62,502 bases of DNA, taken from assembly GCA_903823565.1 (NCBI GenBank), contig CAIJTF010000050.1:1-62502 (forward strand). The letters are read 5' to 3'. This document shows positions 44,465-54,225 of this stretch, piece after piece (the stretch's first letter is position 1; the number at the start of each line of letters is the position of its first letter). The position numbers and the translations under genes are program-made. The stretch comes from an uncultured Flavobacteriales bacterium. Lineage in GTDB: Bacteria > Bacteroidota > Bacteroidia > Flavobacteriales_D > Crocinitomicaceae. Under the pieces are notes generated by a model. The model was not told where the DNA came from and made no database searches. It saw nothing but the letters and a program-made list of their open reading frames with translations.

Positions 44465-45419
44465 GAATGGTTTTAATTTCCTCTTCTACCCACCCTTTTC
44501 CCCAGTTTTCTTTTTCGTCCTCGGTCCACAAGGCGGGATAGAAAATTCTTTTTTGAAATTTTGGGGGCAAATATTTTTGCCAATTGGTGCCTCCAGTCGC
44601 GGCTACATCTTGTTCCTTCTTGGCTAAATACCGAACAGCAGATTTGTAATGAGCAAGGGGCCAATAAACATTAACGTTCAAATCGTTTGCCTTAAGGGCT
44701 GCGATTACCGTTTGATCCTTTCGATCTTCATCGGAAAGCCGAAGGTATACCTGCCATAAATTTCGGGTGCGACAATGTTCGCCTAATGCGACCAATCCAG
44801 AACCATATTTTTCCTCAAATTGTGTTAGGGTAAGCGTTTTATTTCCCGTTTCTAAATCGGTGGCCCCAGATTTCCAATACACATGACGGTACATTTCAAT
44901 GATATCGTCCGAGGTGGTAATTTTATCTCGAACCCCATGAGAAACTAAGTTGATAAAATCCGTACTATAAATTTCAATTTCTCGGTACTGCGCCGATTGA
45001 AATCCACTCGCTGGAAGCAGGGACATTCTGAACTTTAAAAAAGCCTCTCGATCCATGCCATCCACCATAATCGAAAAACTTTTAATCAAGGCTTCAAAAT
45101 AACGGTTTATGCGAGAGACCCTTACTAAAAAAGACTCTTTGGTCGGCATCAACTCCTCGCCCAAGGATTTATACTCTTGTAACGCTAACTTAAAATACAA
45201 TTCGGTGATTTGATGGTATACGATAAAAATCACCTCATCCTGAATTTTGGTTTTTGGTTTTTGTAAACTCAACAAGGTGTCTACTTGAATATAATCCCAA
45301 TAGGTGGTGACATCAGAATACAATAATCCATCCAAGTAGGAAATTAAATCTTGACCAATTGCTTGATATTTCGCATTCAATAACTCAAGTCTTTCTTGTA
45401 ATTCTTTTGTGATTTCCAT
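44451..45419 (-). CDS. tryptophan 2,3-dioxygenase family protein
   Basis: A 322-residue heme dioxygenase that opens the indole ring of L-tryptophan to N-formylkynurenine. Family features are YWDYIQVDTLLSLQ, FIVYHQITELYFKLALQEYK (substrate-binding helix), RMSLLPASGFQSAQYREIE, and the heme-ligand region WPLAHYKSAVRYLAKK with His257 followed by ATGGTNWQKYLPP. The last motif is the Bacteroidota form of the usual GTGGSSG loop. No kynureninase or formamidase gene is nearby. It lies 15 bases downstream of murI on the same strand. Confidence 0.88.
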   Translation of the reverse strand: MEITKELQERLELLNAKYQAIGQDLISYLDGLLYSDVTTYWDYIQVDTLLSLQKPKTKIQDEVIFIVYHQITELYFKLALQEYKSLGEELMPTKESFLVRVSRINRYFEALIKSFSIMVDGMDREAFLKFRMSLLPASGFQSAQYREIEIYSTDFINLVSHGVRDKITTSDDIIEMYRHVYWKSGATDLETGNKTLTLTQFEEKYGSGLVALGEHCRTRNLWQVYLRLSDEDRKDQTVIAALKANDLNVNVYWPLAHYKSAVRYLAKKEQDVAATGGTNWQKYLPPKFQKRIFYPALWTEDEKENWGKGWVEEEIKTILKGA

Positions 45420-45434
45420 TAGAATAAAATGAGC

Positions 45435-46265
45435 TTACGAAGTTAATTGAATATGTTTTGCTTTTACTACTTGTCCGAAGATTTTACTGGCATGTTCGTT
45501 AAAGTAAGAGGCACTTTCTGTTGTAAAAAATCGTGTCTGTGGCTGCTTAGAAAGCCTTTTTGTCAACTCGGGGTGTCGAAAAAGATAGTCTTCCAATTTA
45601 TGGGCAACCAAGGGACCTTGATTCAAAACCTGAACCCCCTTCGGGACCAATTCTTCAATAATCGGTTGTATGATAGGGTAATGTGTGCAAGCTAAAACGA
45701 TGGTGTCAATTTGGCTGTTTTTATTAAAAAGTGCTTCAATATCCTTCGCGATAATTAATCGACCGGCTTCCGTATGATATGCTTCTTCCTCAATCAAAGG
45801 GACCCATAACGGACAGGCATGCTGAATCACTTGGATTTGAGGGCTCGTTTTATTTAGCTCTAAAACATAGGATGCTGACTTTATAGTGCCTTCCGTTCCA
45901 AGAATTCCAACAAAGCCACTTTTTGAATAATTCCCAATTTCTTCTGCGCTTGGTCGAATCACCCCTAATACGCGTTTTTCTGGAGCCAATAATGGTAATT
46001 CATTTTGCTGAATGGTTCGTAAGGCCTTGGCGGAGGCCGTATTGCAGGCTAAAATCACCAATTCGCATCCCTGGTTGAATAGAAATTCTATTCCTTCCAA
46101 GGTGTATTCGTGAATAAGGTCGAAAGACTTGTTGCCATAAGGGGCGCGGGCATTATCGCCCAAATAGACAAAATCAAACCTAGGTAGCACGGAAACTACC
46201 GATTTAAGGACCGTTAAACCCCCAAATCCCGAATCAAAAAAACCGATGCTACCGTTTGCTTCCAA
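45435..46265 (-). CDS. murI: glutamate racemase
   Basis: MurI makes D-glutamate for peptidoglycan. The 276-residue product has IGFFDSGFGGLTVL, LGDNARAPYG, the first catalytic Cys74 in LACNTASA and the second Cys193 in LACTHYP. The frame has a stop (TAA) two codons before the initiator, and the only start placing these motifs normally is TTG at 46265. It is separated from the upstream ompH gene by an intrinsic terminator, so it may be expressed by read-through or from a separate promoter. It closes the uppS-bamA-ompH-ompH-murI group. Confidence 0.95.
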   Translation of the reverse strand: MEANGSIGFFDSGFGGLTVLKSVVSVLPRFDFVYLGDNARAPYGNKSFDLIHEYTLEGIEFLFNQGCELVILACNTASAKALRTIQQNELPLLAPEKRVLGVIRPSAEEIGNYSKSGFVGILGTEGTIKSASYVLELNKTSPQIQVIQHACPLWVPLIEEEAYHTEAGRLIIAKDIEALFNKNSQIDTIVLACTHYPIIQPIIEELVPKGVQVLNQGPLVAHKLEDYLFRHPELTKRLSKQPQTRFFTTESASYFNEHASKIFGQVVKAKHIQLTS

Positions 46266-46280
46266 ACCTTATTGACAGAA

Positions 46281-46300
46281 AAAAAGGGCCTAGGCCCTTA
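46281..46300 (-). terminator. intrinsic terminator or attenuator between ompH and murI
   Basis: Palindrome AAGGGCC-TA-GGCCCTT (46284-46299). On the minus strand it is followed by seven T residues. It lies 9 bases after the second ompH stop and before the murI TTG start, so it should reduce read-through into murI. Confidence 0.8.
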
Positions 46301-46308
46301 ATACATTA

Positions 46309-46824
46309 CTATTGCTTTTTCATCGCTTCAGCATCGAGTTTGCTGAGCTCTATTTTGACTTCTCCCGTTATGTCTACTCCCGTTTTGGAATAAAGCAAGT
46401 TTGTGACATCCAATACGTAGTCTATTTTTCTACGCACCGCTACCGTTTCGATAGCCGTTTGAAGCCTATTTAAGATGGGCTGCATGTAATCCCCCTGCAA
46501 CGCCTGAAGCTGTTGCTTTAACATATTCTGGGTTTGTTGATAGCGCTGATCCAAGGCCATCACTTTCTCCTGTTCGATTTTAAGCATGGTTGGGGTTAAA
46601 TCCCCTTTGACCGCGTCGAATTTGGCGTATGCTTCGTTTAATTGCTTCTCCAAAGCCGCAAGGTCGTTTAAACCATCCTCTTGAAATTTCTGCAATTCCT
46701 TTTCTGCCTTATTGTATGATGGTAGAGAATCCAATAATCGCTGAGAGTCTACATGGGCAATTTTTGATTGAGCATTTAACGTGAATGAACAAACTACGCT
46801 TAGAATTAAAATTATTTTTTTCAT
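46309..46824 (-). CDS. periplasmic chaperone OmpH/Skp family (second copy)
   Basis: A 171-residue Skp-like chaperone that escorts unfolded outer-membrane proteins to BamA. The signal peptide ends LNAQ, followed by IAHVDSQRLLDSLPSYNKAEKEL, a long coiled-coil helix (about residues 40-120), and a C-terminal strand (VAVRRKIDYVLDV). It is 17 bases downstream of the first ompH copy. The two copies differ in sequence and are old duplicates. A terminator lies just after it. Confidence 0.9.
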   Translation of the reverse strand: MKKIILILSVVCSFTLNAQSKIAHVDSQRLLDSLPSYNKAEKELQKFQEDGLNDLAALEKQLNEAYAKFDAVKGDLTPTMLKIEQEKVMALDQRYQQTQNMLKQQLQALQGDYMQPILNRLQTAIETVAVRRKIDYVLDVTNLLYSKTGVDITGEVKIELSKLDAEAMKKQ

Positions 46825-46841
46825 TGGTTATGTTTTTAAAA

Positions 46842-47360
46842 TTAGTCTTGGTCAATACCCATTTCCTCCAAGACCAGGTTACTAATATCGGCTTCTTTGT
46901 CTGCGTATATAAGGTTGCTTTGATTGGCTTTGTCAAAAACAAAGGTATATCCATCGGACTTAGCTACTTTTTTCATCGCCGTATAAATTCGGTCTTGAAT
47001 AGGCTTAATTAATTCTTGTCGTTTGATAAAATAATCCCCATTTAAACCGAAACGCTGTGTTTGAAGTTCAATGGTTTCTTTTTCCAACTTTTCAATTTCT
47101 TCCTTTCGTTTGGTTTTCTCTTCCTGAGGCAAGAGAATTTCTTCTTTATTATAGTTGTCTTTTTGAGTCTTAATAACGGCAAATCGCTCTTCTAATTCCT
47201 TGGTCCAAGCGTCAGCCATTTTATCTAATTTCTCCTTTGCCTCCTTATATTCTGGAACATTCTCCATGATATAGTCGGAATCGATAAAGGCATAGGTTTG
47301 ACCTTTAACGAAGCTATTGGCGAGGAATAAAAATGCGATAATTAAGAAGTTAATTTTCAT
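46842..47360 (-). CDS. periplasmic chaperone OmpH/Skp family (first copy)
   Basis: A 172-residue Skp-like protein with a signal peptide (ending VKGQ), then YAFIDSDYIMENVPEYKEAK, a strongly charged coiled coil and the C-terminal KVAKSDGYTFVFDKANQSNL. As for its neighbour, the role is to hold outer-membrane proteins in the periplasm for BamA. It follows bamA by 47 bases, the typical Bacteroidota order. Confidence 0.92.
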   Translation of the reverse strand: MKINFLIIAFLFLANSFVKGQTYAFIDSDYIMENVPEYKEAKEKLDKMADAWTKELEERFAVIKTQKDNYNKEEILLPQEEKTKRKEEIEKLEKETIELQTQRFGLNGDYFIKRQELIKPIQDRIYTAMKKVAKSDGYTFVFDKANQSNLIYADKEADISNLVLEEMGIDQD

Positions 47361-47407
47361 TTACGTGTCTATCAGAAAACGAAGTTACAATTTTAATTAG
47401 GAAAAAT

Positions 47408-49966
47408 CTACAACTCACCAAGGTTCATGCCAATAGTGAAACTCAATTTAGGATAAAATCCTTTTTTCAAAATTGATGCATCCGAAGGCCCCCCATATCC
47501 ACTGGCCCAAGGGTCCAATCGGTCAAAACCAAAACCGTAATCTAGTCCCAACATTCCGAACATAGGTAAAAACACTCGGATACCAACACCGGCCGCCCGT
47601 TTTACATTAAATGGATTGAACCGATTAAAATCTGGATAGGTGTTCCCCGCCTCCAAAAATCCGGTGACATAAAATGTAGCTTGTGGATTAAGCGAAATGG
47701 GGTATCTTAATTCGAGCGTGTACTTTGCAATGATGGGGTCAGAACCCGCCGAAGATAAGGCCTGATCCTCATAACCCCTAAGTGCAATGATTTCTCTTCC
47801 TCCTAATTGATTTACTCCCGTTAAACCGCTTCCTCCCATAGTGAATCGGTCGAAAGGCGTTATGCCCTTCGCCTTGGTGTAAGCCCCAATATAACCAAAA
47901 CCAAAACGAGGCATTAATACTAATTTTCGATTAGGAGATAAAGGAATATACCACTCCCCCGTAAATTTGAATTTAAAATACTCTAGGTACAAAAACCGTT
48001 CGCTTAAGCTCATGCTGGCATAATCTACATCCTTTTCAAAAAAGGAATAAGGAAATGTTGATTTTGCTGTTAAGGTAAAATTTGAGCCGCTTTGAGGGTA
48101 AATAGGCGCGCTTACCGAGGAACGTTGCAACACATATTTCAATGCGATATCATTGGAATACCCTTTGGGAAAAATAGGAAAACGAAAATCATTGTTTACA
48201 TCATAATACTGATAGCTCAATTCATAGTATGCAGTGAAGTAATCATCTGGCCACTTCTTTCTGCGTTGCAATCCGACACCAACCGAACTTATTGATATCC
48301 CGGTGTAGGCCGGATTCGTTTTCAATAACCCGTTTGAAGACAGCGCGGTATGATTGGTCCAAACCGAAAGAGAATTCGGCTTTTTACCTCCTAACCAAGG
48401 CTCGGTAAATGAAAAATTATACCCTTGATAAAACCGTCCGTTGGATTGTGCCCTCAGAGAGATTCGCTGCCCATCTCCTCCAGGCAAGGGAGTCCAAGCC
48501 TCTTTTTTGAAAAAATTTTTGGTAGAAAAATTATTAAACGTTAATCCGAGGGTTCCAATAACTCTTCCCCCACCTGTCGGTCCAGCCCCGCCATATCCTC
48601 CCGAAAGTTCAATTTGATCCGACGATTTTTCTTCTACGATATATTCTATATCAACCGTGCCGTTTTCGGGGTTTGGAAGAGGGTTTACTTTAAGGGTTTG
48701 TTCGTTGAAAAACCCGAGTTGCGCTAACTCCCTCTGGGTCCTTATAATGTCCTCTTTATTAAACAAATCACCGGGTTTTGTTCGGATTTCTCGGTATATA
48801 ACTTGATCATTCGTTTTGTTATTTCCATTAACATAAATTCGGCCGTAACGGGCTTCTTTACCTTCAAGCAATCGCAATTGATGGTTAATGTGGTTGTCTT
48901 TAACTCCTTGTTCCACGGGAATAATCTGAAAAAACAGATGGCCTTTGTTCATGTACAAAGATGCAATATCCCTTCCATCTTCGCCGCCATTCAATCGTTT
49001 ATCCAATAACACTTTATTATAAACATCCCCGTACTTGATTCCTAAAACGGAATCAAGTAAGGACGATCGATATTTGGTGTTACCGATCCATTCGAAGGAA
49101 CCAAAATAATATTTTCTTCCTTCGTCTATTTTTATATCAATAATTAAATTCTTACTGTCTAAAAAATAAACCGTATCACTTATAATTCTTGCGTCACGCA
49201 AACCCTCATTATAAAACTTTTCAATCAGTGCTTTTTTATCCTTTTCATAGGTCGATTGGGTGAATTTTGAACGTTTGAAAACCGACAAAATAGTTTTCTT
49301 TCTCGTGTCTTTCATCGCGAAAAAGAGCTTCCACGATGGAAGGCTTTCAACCCCAATGAAGTTTACCTCTTTTATGCTTACTCGTTCGCCCCGATTTATA
49401 TCAATTACAAAAATCTCGGAGTTATTCATTATGGTATCTTTTACCCTTTTGATGGTGACATCCACCGTGTAAAAACCTTTTTCACGAAAGTAACCCCTAA
49501 TTTTCGCCTCGGTTTGAAACAAAAGGTTTTCTGTGATCGTTTTTCCTGAGAACAAGGTGATTTCATCCCTTAATTTATCTGCCTCGCGTTTGGGAACGCC
49601 TTTAAATTTAAAATGAGATAACTTAGGTCTTGGGGTCAAATGGATCGTTAAATATACTATTCCGTCTATTTCTTTATCAAGGTTAATCGCAACATTCGAG
49701 AATAACTCTTCCTTCCATAAGTTTTTAATGGCCTCACTAATTTTGTCCCCAGGAATCGTTATTTTTTGTCCTTGCCGCAATCCAGCCACGGCCTTTATCG
49801 CTTGTGGGTCAAAATTATCTGCACCAACAATGCGAATTGGCCCAATTTCATAGGATGTCGGGGTGCCCGTTAAGAAGGCGGTACTGTCCAAGGTTGGATC
49901 AGCAATTTGACCCCATACAATGGGCAATGAAAAAACCAGGTAAAGAAGGAAAATGCGCTTTATCAT
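47408..49966 (-). CDS. bamA: outer membrane protein assembly factor BamA
   Basis: BamA is the core of the beta-barrel assembly machine. The 852-residue protein has a signal peptide (ending PIVWGQ). Five POTRA domains occupy about residues 40-440 (IGPIRIVGADNFDPQAI, LSHFKFKGVPKREADKL, VSIKEVNFIGVESLPSW, YYFGSFEWIGNTKYRSSL, ARYGRIYVNGNNKTNDQVI). A 16-strand barrel has the conserved lid motif FTMGGSGLTG and the region ALRGYEDQALSS. The start overlaps the uppS stop (ATGA). The protein lacks the usual C-terminal aromatic and ends NLGEL, as in other Bacteroidota. Confidence 0.95.
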   Translation of the reverse strand: MIKRIFLLYLVFSLPIVWGQIADPTLDSTAFLTGTPTSYEIGPIRIVGADNFDPQAIKAVAGLRQGQKITIPGDKISEAIKNLWKEELFSNVAINLDKEIDGIVYLTIHLTPRPKLSHFKFKGVPKREADKLRDEITLFSGKTITENLLFQTEAKIRGYFREKGFYTVDVTIKRVKDTIMNNSEIFVIDINRGERVSIKEVNFIGVESLPSWKLFFAMKDTRKKTILSVFKRSKFTQSTYEKDKKALIEKFYNEGLRDARIISDTVYFLDSKNLIIDIKIDEGRKYYFGSFEWIGNTKYRSSLLDSVLGIKYGDVYNKVLLDKRLNGGEDGRDIASLYMNKGHLFFQIIPVEQGVKDNHINHQLRLLEGKEARYGRIYVNGNNKTNDQVIYREIRTKPGDLFNKEDIIRTQRELAQLGFFNEQTLKVNPLPNPENGTVDIEYIVEEKSSDQIELSGGYGGAGPTGGGRVIGTLGLTFNNFSTKNFFKKEAWTPLPGGDGQRISLRAQSNGRFYQGYNFSFTEPWLGGKKPNSLSVWTNHTALSSNGLLKTNPAYTGISISSVGVGLQRRKKWPDDYFTAYYELSYQYYDVNNDFRFPIFPKGYSNDIALKYVLQRSSVSAPIYPQSGSNFTLTAKSTFPYSFFEKDVDYASMSLSERFLYLEYFKFKFTGEWYIPLSPNRKLVLMPRFGFGYIGAYTKAKGITPFDRFTMGGSGLTGVNQLGGREIIALRGYEDQALSSAGSDPIIAKYTLELRYPISLNPQATFYVTGFLEAGNTYPDFNRFNPFNVKRAAGVGIRVFLPMFGMLGLDYGFGFDRLDPWASGYGGPSDASILKKGFYPKLSFTIGMNLGEL

Positions 49967-50709
49967 ACCACTATTTGTTCGGAAGTTTTACCAAACCTTC
50001 TTTGCCGGTGTTGAAAGTCTTCAATCGCCGCAACAAGGTGTTTTTTTCTAAATTCTGGCCAAAAAACCGGCGTAAAATGTAGTTCAGCATAGGCCGCCTG
50101 CCAGAGCATAAAATTACTCAATCGATGCTCCCCACTTGTTCGGATAATTAACTCGGGGTCAGGAATACCATCGGTATACAGGTAGCGGGAAAAAAGTTCT
50201 TTCGTGAGGTCCTTTTCCTGCAACACCCCTTGATTTATTTCTGAGATAATTTGTTGAGCGGCATGAAGTATTTCTTCTTGCGAAGAATAATTAAGGGCTA
50301 AAATTAAGGTGATCGCCTCATTCTTTGAGGTAAAATCAACGGCCTCTTGAAGGCTATCAACACAAGATGGTGGTAGTTTTGTTATGTCTCCAATGGTCTT
50401 AAACCGAACCCCGCTCTCATGCAAGGCTTTTATTTCTTCAGAAATAGCGGAAACCAAAAGCTCCATTAATCCATCTACTTCTTCTTTTGGTCTTAACCAA
50501 TTTTCGGTCGAAAAAGCATAAAGTGTTAGGTATTTAATCCCAAGATCAACGGAGGATTTTACCGTTTCTCGAACGGACTCTACGCCATGGGTGTGACCAT
50601 AAAGACGATCCTTACCCTGGGTTTTCGCCCATCTACCATTGCCATCCATTATGATGGCGACGTGCTGAGGGACCTTGTTCAGCCCATTAAATTCACGAAA
50701 ATCATTCAT
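49963..50709 (-). CDS. uppS: isoprenyl transferase (undecaprenyl diphosphate synthase)
   Basis: UppS makes the C55 carrier lipid for peptidoglycan and O-antigen. The 248-residue cis-prenyltransferase has QHVAIIMDGNGRWAK with catalytic Asp22, GHTHGVESVRE, LTLYAFSTENWLRPKEEV and PDPELIIRTSGEHRLSNFMLWQ, all diagnostic. It heads the minus-strand envelope-biogenesis group and lies 63 bases after atpC. Confidence 0.97.
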   Translation of the reverse strand: MNDFREFNGLNKVPQHVAIIMDGNGRWAKTQGKDRLYGHTHGVESVRETVKSSVDLGIKYLTLYAFSTENWLRPKEEVDGLMELLVSAISEEIKALHESGVRFKTIGDITKLPPSCVDSLQEAVDFTSKNEAITLILALNYSSQEEILHAAQQIISEINQGVLQEKDLTKELFSRYLYTDGIPDPELIIRTSGEHRLSNFMLWQAAYAELHFTPVFWPEFRKKHLVAAIEDFQHRQRRFGKTSEQIVV

Positions 50710-50772
50710 TTGTAATGAAGCTAAGGTAAGTAAACTAATGCGGCTTTTAAAATGTTATGGAAATCAACAGGA

Positions 50773-51051
50773 TTATTCCGCAAGAAGAACCACTTTGTTT
50801 TCATCCATTTCGATTACACCGCCTCGAATAGACAAGGAGTAGTTATCATTTCCCCCCTCTTCTTGGATGCTTGAATCCATATGAGAAGGTTTCTCAGTAA
50901 CCTTAAAACGAACCGAACCTTCTTTCAAAGCCGAAATAATACTCGCGTGCCCAGGGAGGACTTGAAATTCACCACTTGTTCCTGGTAAAGTAACTTGAGC
51001 TACTAATCCACTAAACAAAACGGCTTCAGGCGATAAAATCTCTAATGTCAT
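50773..51051 (-). CDS. atpC: ATP synthase F1 epsilon subunit
   Basis: A 92-residue epsilon subunit (short form) that links the central stalk to the beta subunits. It has EILSPEAVLFSGLVAQVTLPGTSGEFQVLPGHASII and the strand SIRGGVIEMDENKVVLLAE. It lacks the C-terminal helical hairpin seen in E. coli, normal for Bacteroidota. It follows atpD by 5 bases; the other ATP synthase genes are not in the window, as is common in this phylum. Confidence 0.95.
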   Translation of the reverse strand: MTLEILSPEAVLFSGLVAQVTLPGTSGEFQVLPGHASIISALKEGSVRFKVTEKPSHMDSSIQEEGGNDNYSLSIRGGVIEMDENKVVLLAE

Positions 51052-51056
51052 GGGTT

Positions 51057-52586
<1,530 letters not shown>

Positions 52587-52593
52587 CTAATAA

Positions 52594-53817
52594 TTAACGT
52601 TCATTGAACAAATAAAAATCCTTTTTTACGGATTTTGTTAAAAATGCGGCAGAGAACCAAGACGCTAGGATTCCAAGTAAAAATAAAATCCCAAGGATTG
52701 AGAAGGATTGGCCCGCCTTGAAGGCCATCGGGAAAGCCTTGTTCGTTCCTGGTATTAAGAGAAGGGAAAACCGCAATTGAAAATAAACCAATAATTGGCC
52801 CATTAAAATCCCGGAACTTATGCCCAAAAAGGTTATTAAAGATCCCACTAAATAAAAAATAGCTCGGATTTTATTTAAGGTAAACCCCATCGCAACCATG
52901 GGTTTGAACATTTTTTCTTTTTCAATAAAAATCATAGTGAGGGAAGCCACTAAGTTGAACATGGAAAGGATAAAAATAAAGCCTAAAATTGCCATAACGA
53001 TGCGTTTTTCTGACTGGCTGGTTTTATACACCAATTGGTTCTTCTCCTCATTTGTTTGAACACGAAATTGGGAGGGAAACTTAGATAATATTTTTTGTTT
53101 CAAGGCAACAGCATCCTGAGGATGGGTGGACACTAAAATACCTGAAAATCGGGAATTAGGATAAAAACTCTGAGCAAATGATATGGGGACAAGCAGGACT
53201 TCTTCGTTTACCTCTTTGTTATAATTTAACACCCCTGAAAGCGCTATGCTCTCTTGAAAAAAAGGGTTTTTCCCTAACCCAATTTTTGCGTCTTGCTTAG
53301 GTAAATACAACAGCGTTTTTCGATCTTGACCAAGCTGATTCATCCCCAGTTTAACCGCGAGATCATGCCCAAAAAAGAACTGATCTTTATTTTTATTTAC
53401 CTTACCTACAATAAGGTGATGCTCGTCATTCAATTCCGCCATATCAAAAAAAACGGGCTCAACGGCCCACATTTCGGCATTTGCCCATTTGTTTTCGTTT
53501 CGCAACAGCACCCTTTCGCGAATGAACTTGCTCAGGCTCAAGACTTCCTTTTGTTCTTTACAAAAACGGAAAACACCATTGATGTCCTCCTGTGTTAGAC
53601 TCTTTCCTTTGACGGGGAGAATCATAACCTCTTGGTCAAACACCGAATACATGTTTTTTATCATCCCCTCAATCCCATTAAAAGCAGAAACCAAAAGGAT
53701 GAACGCCGCCGAAGAAACGCAAAGGCCGACCATTGAAATCCATGAAATAATTTTCACAGCAGCCTTGTTCCGCGCAGAAAATAAAAACCGCCAAGCGATG
53801 AAAATACTCGTTTTTAT
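52594..53817 (-). CDS. LolC/LolE-like ABC transporter permease (FtsX family), start codon atypical
   Basis: An FtsX-type permease resembling LolC/E, which extract lipoproteins from the inner membrane. It has an N-terminal TM (IISWISMVGLCVSSAAFILL), a large periplasmic domain and three C-terminal TMs (MAILGFIFILSMFNLVASL and two more). The first usual start codon (GTG 53757) would cut off the N-terminus, but the frame upstream encodes TSIFIAWRFLFSARNKAAV, which matches the cytoplasmic FIAxRyLF segment preceding TM1 in this family. No ATG/GTG/TTG precedes it before the TGA; ATA at 53817 (2 bases after the rbfA stop) or ATT at 53805-53803 are candidates. I annotate from the ATA (407 aa). An ATG-to-ATA change or a sequence error is possible. 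Confidence 0.7.
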   Translation of the reverse strand: MKTSIFIAWRFLFSARNKAAVKIISWISMVGLCVSSAAFILLVSAFNGIEGMIKNMYSVFDQEVMILPVKGKSLTQEDINGVFRFCKEQKEVLSLSKFIRERVLLRNENKWANAEMWAVEPVFFDMAELNDEHHLIVGKVNKNKDQFFFGHDLAVKLGMNQLGQDRKTLLYLPKQDAKIGLGKNPFFQESIALSGVLNYNKEVNEEVLLVPISFAQSFYPNSRFSGILVSTHPQDAVALKQKILSKFPSQFRVQTNEEKNQLVYKTSQSEKRIVMAILGFIFILSMFNLVASLTMIFIEKEKMFKPMVAMGFTLNKIRAIFYLVGSLITFLGISSGILMGQLLVYFQLRFSLLLIPGTNKAFPMAFKAGQSFSILGILFLLGILASWFSAAFLTKSVKKDFYLFNER

Positions 53818-53819
53818 AG

Positions 53820-54155
53820 CTATTTCTTTAAGAGTTCTTCAATTCGGGCAGCATAGTCGAGCGTGTCGTCAAGATAAAAAACAAACTCGGGGATTTTACG
53901 CATATTTTTGAGGCGTCCACCAAGGGCGAAGCGCACCTTTTTAGTGTGGTTTTGAATCGATGTCAAGACTTGTGCGGGATCCTTGTGATTAAACACACTG
54001 AGGTAACAACGCGCTAAGGACAAATCGGCAGTAATCCGAACAACTGTAACAGTAACCATAGCCCCTTCGCAAATTTGCGAACCATTATGGAGAAAAAAGG
54101 AGGAAAGTTCATTCCGAATCGCTATTTCAATTTTTTGCTGTCTAATATTTGCCAT
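53820..54155 (-). CDS. rbfA: ribosome-binding factor A
   Basis: RbfA binds the 30S subunit and helps mature the 5' end of 16S rRNA. From ATG at 54155 the product is 111 residues: MANIRQQKIEIAIRNELSSFF, VTVTVVRITADLSLARCYLSV and the C-terminal IPEFVFYLDDTLDYAARIEELL, the KH-like fold signatures. ATG at 54164 is 3 codons longer and less likely. In Bacteroidota rbfA is often followed by a LolE-like permease, as here. Confidence 0.93.
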   Translation of the reverse strand: MANIRQQKIEIAIRNELSSFFLHNGSQICEGAMVTVTVVRITADLSLARCYLSVFNHKDPAQVLTSIQNHTKKVRFALGGRLKNMRKIPEFVFYLDDTLDYAARIEELLKK

Positions 54156-54210
54156 ACGAAACAAAGTTACGAAACTTGCTTAGCTATTTTATCTGCGGCC
54201 AACATTAATG

Positions 54211-54218
54211 TATCTTTG
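54211..54218 (+). promoter_or_regulatory. -7 promoter element of the MsbA-like exporter gene
   Basis: TAtcTTTG is a full -7 consensus. It covers the first codons of the longest frame (ATG 54208), so translation must begin at the GTG at 54226, with only a few bases of leader. Confidence 0.6.
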
Positions 54219-54225
54219 TGCTGCC

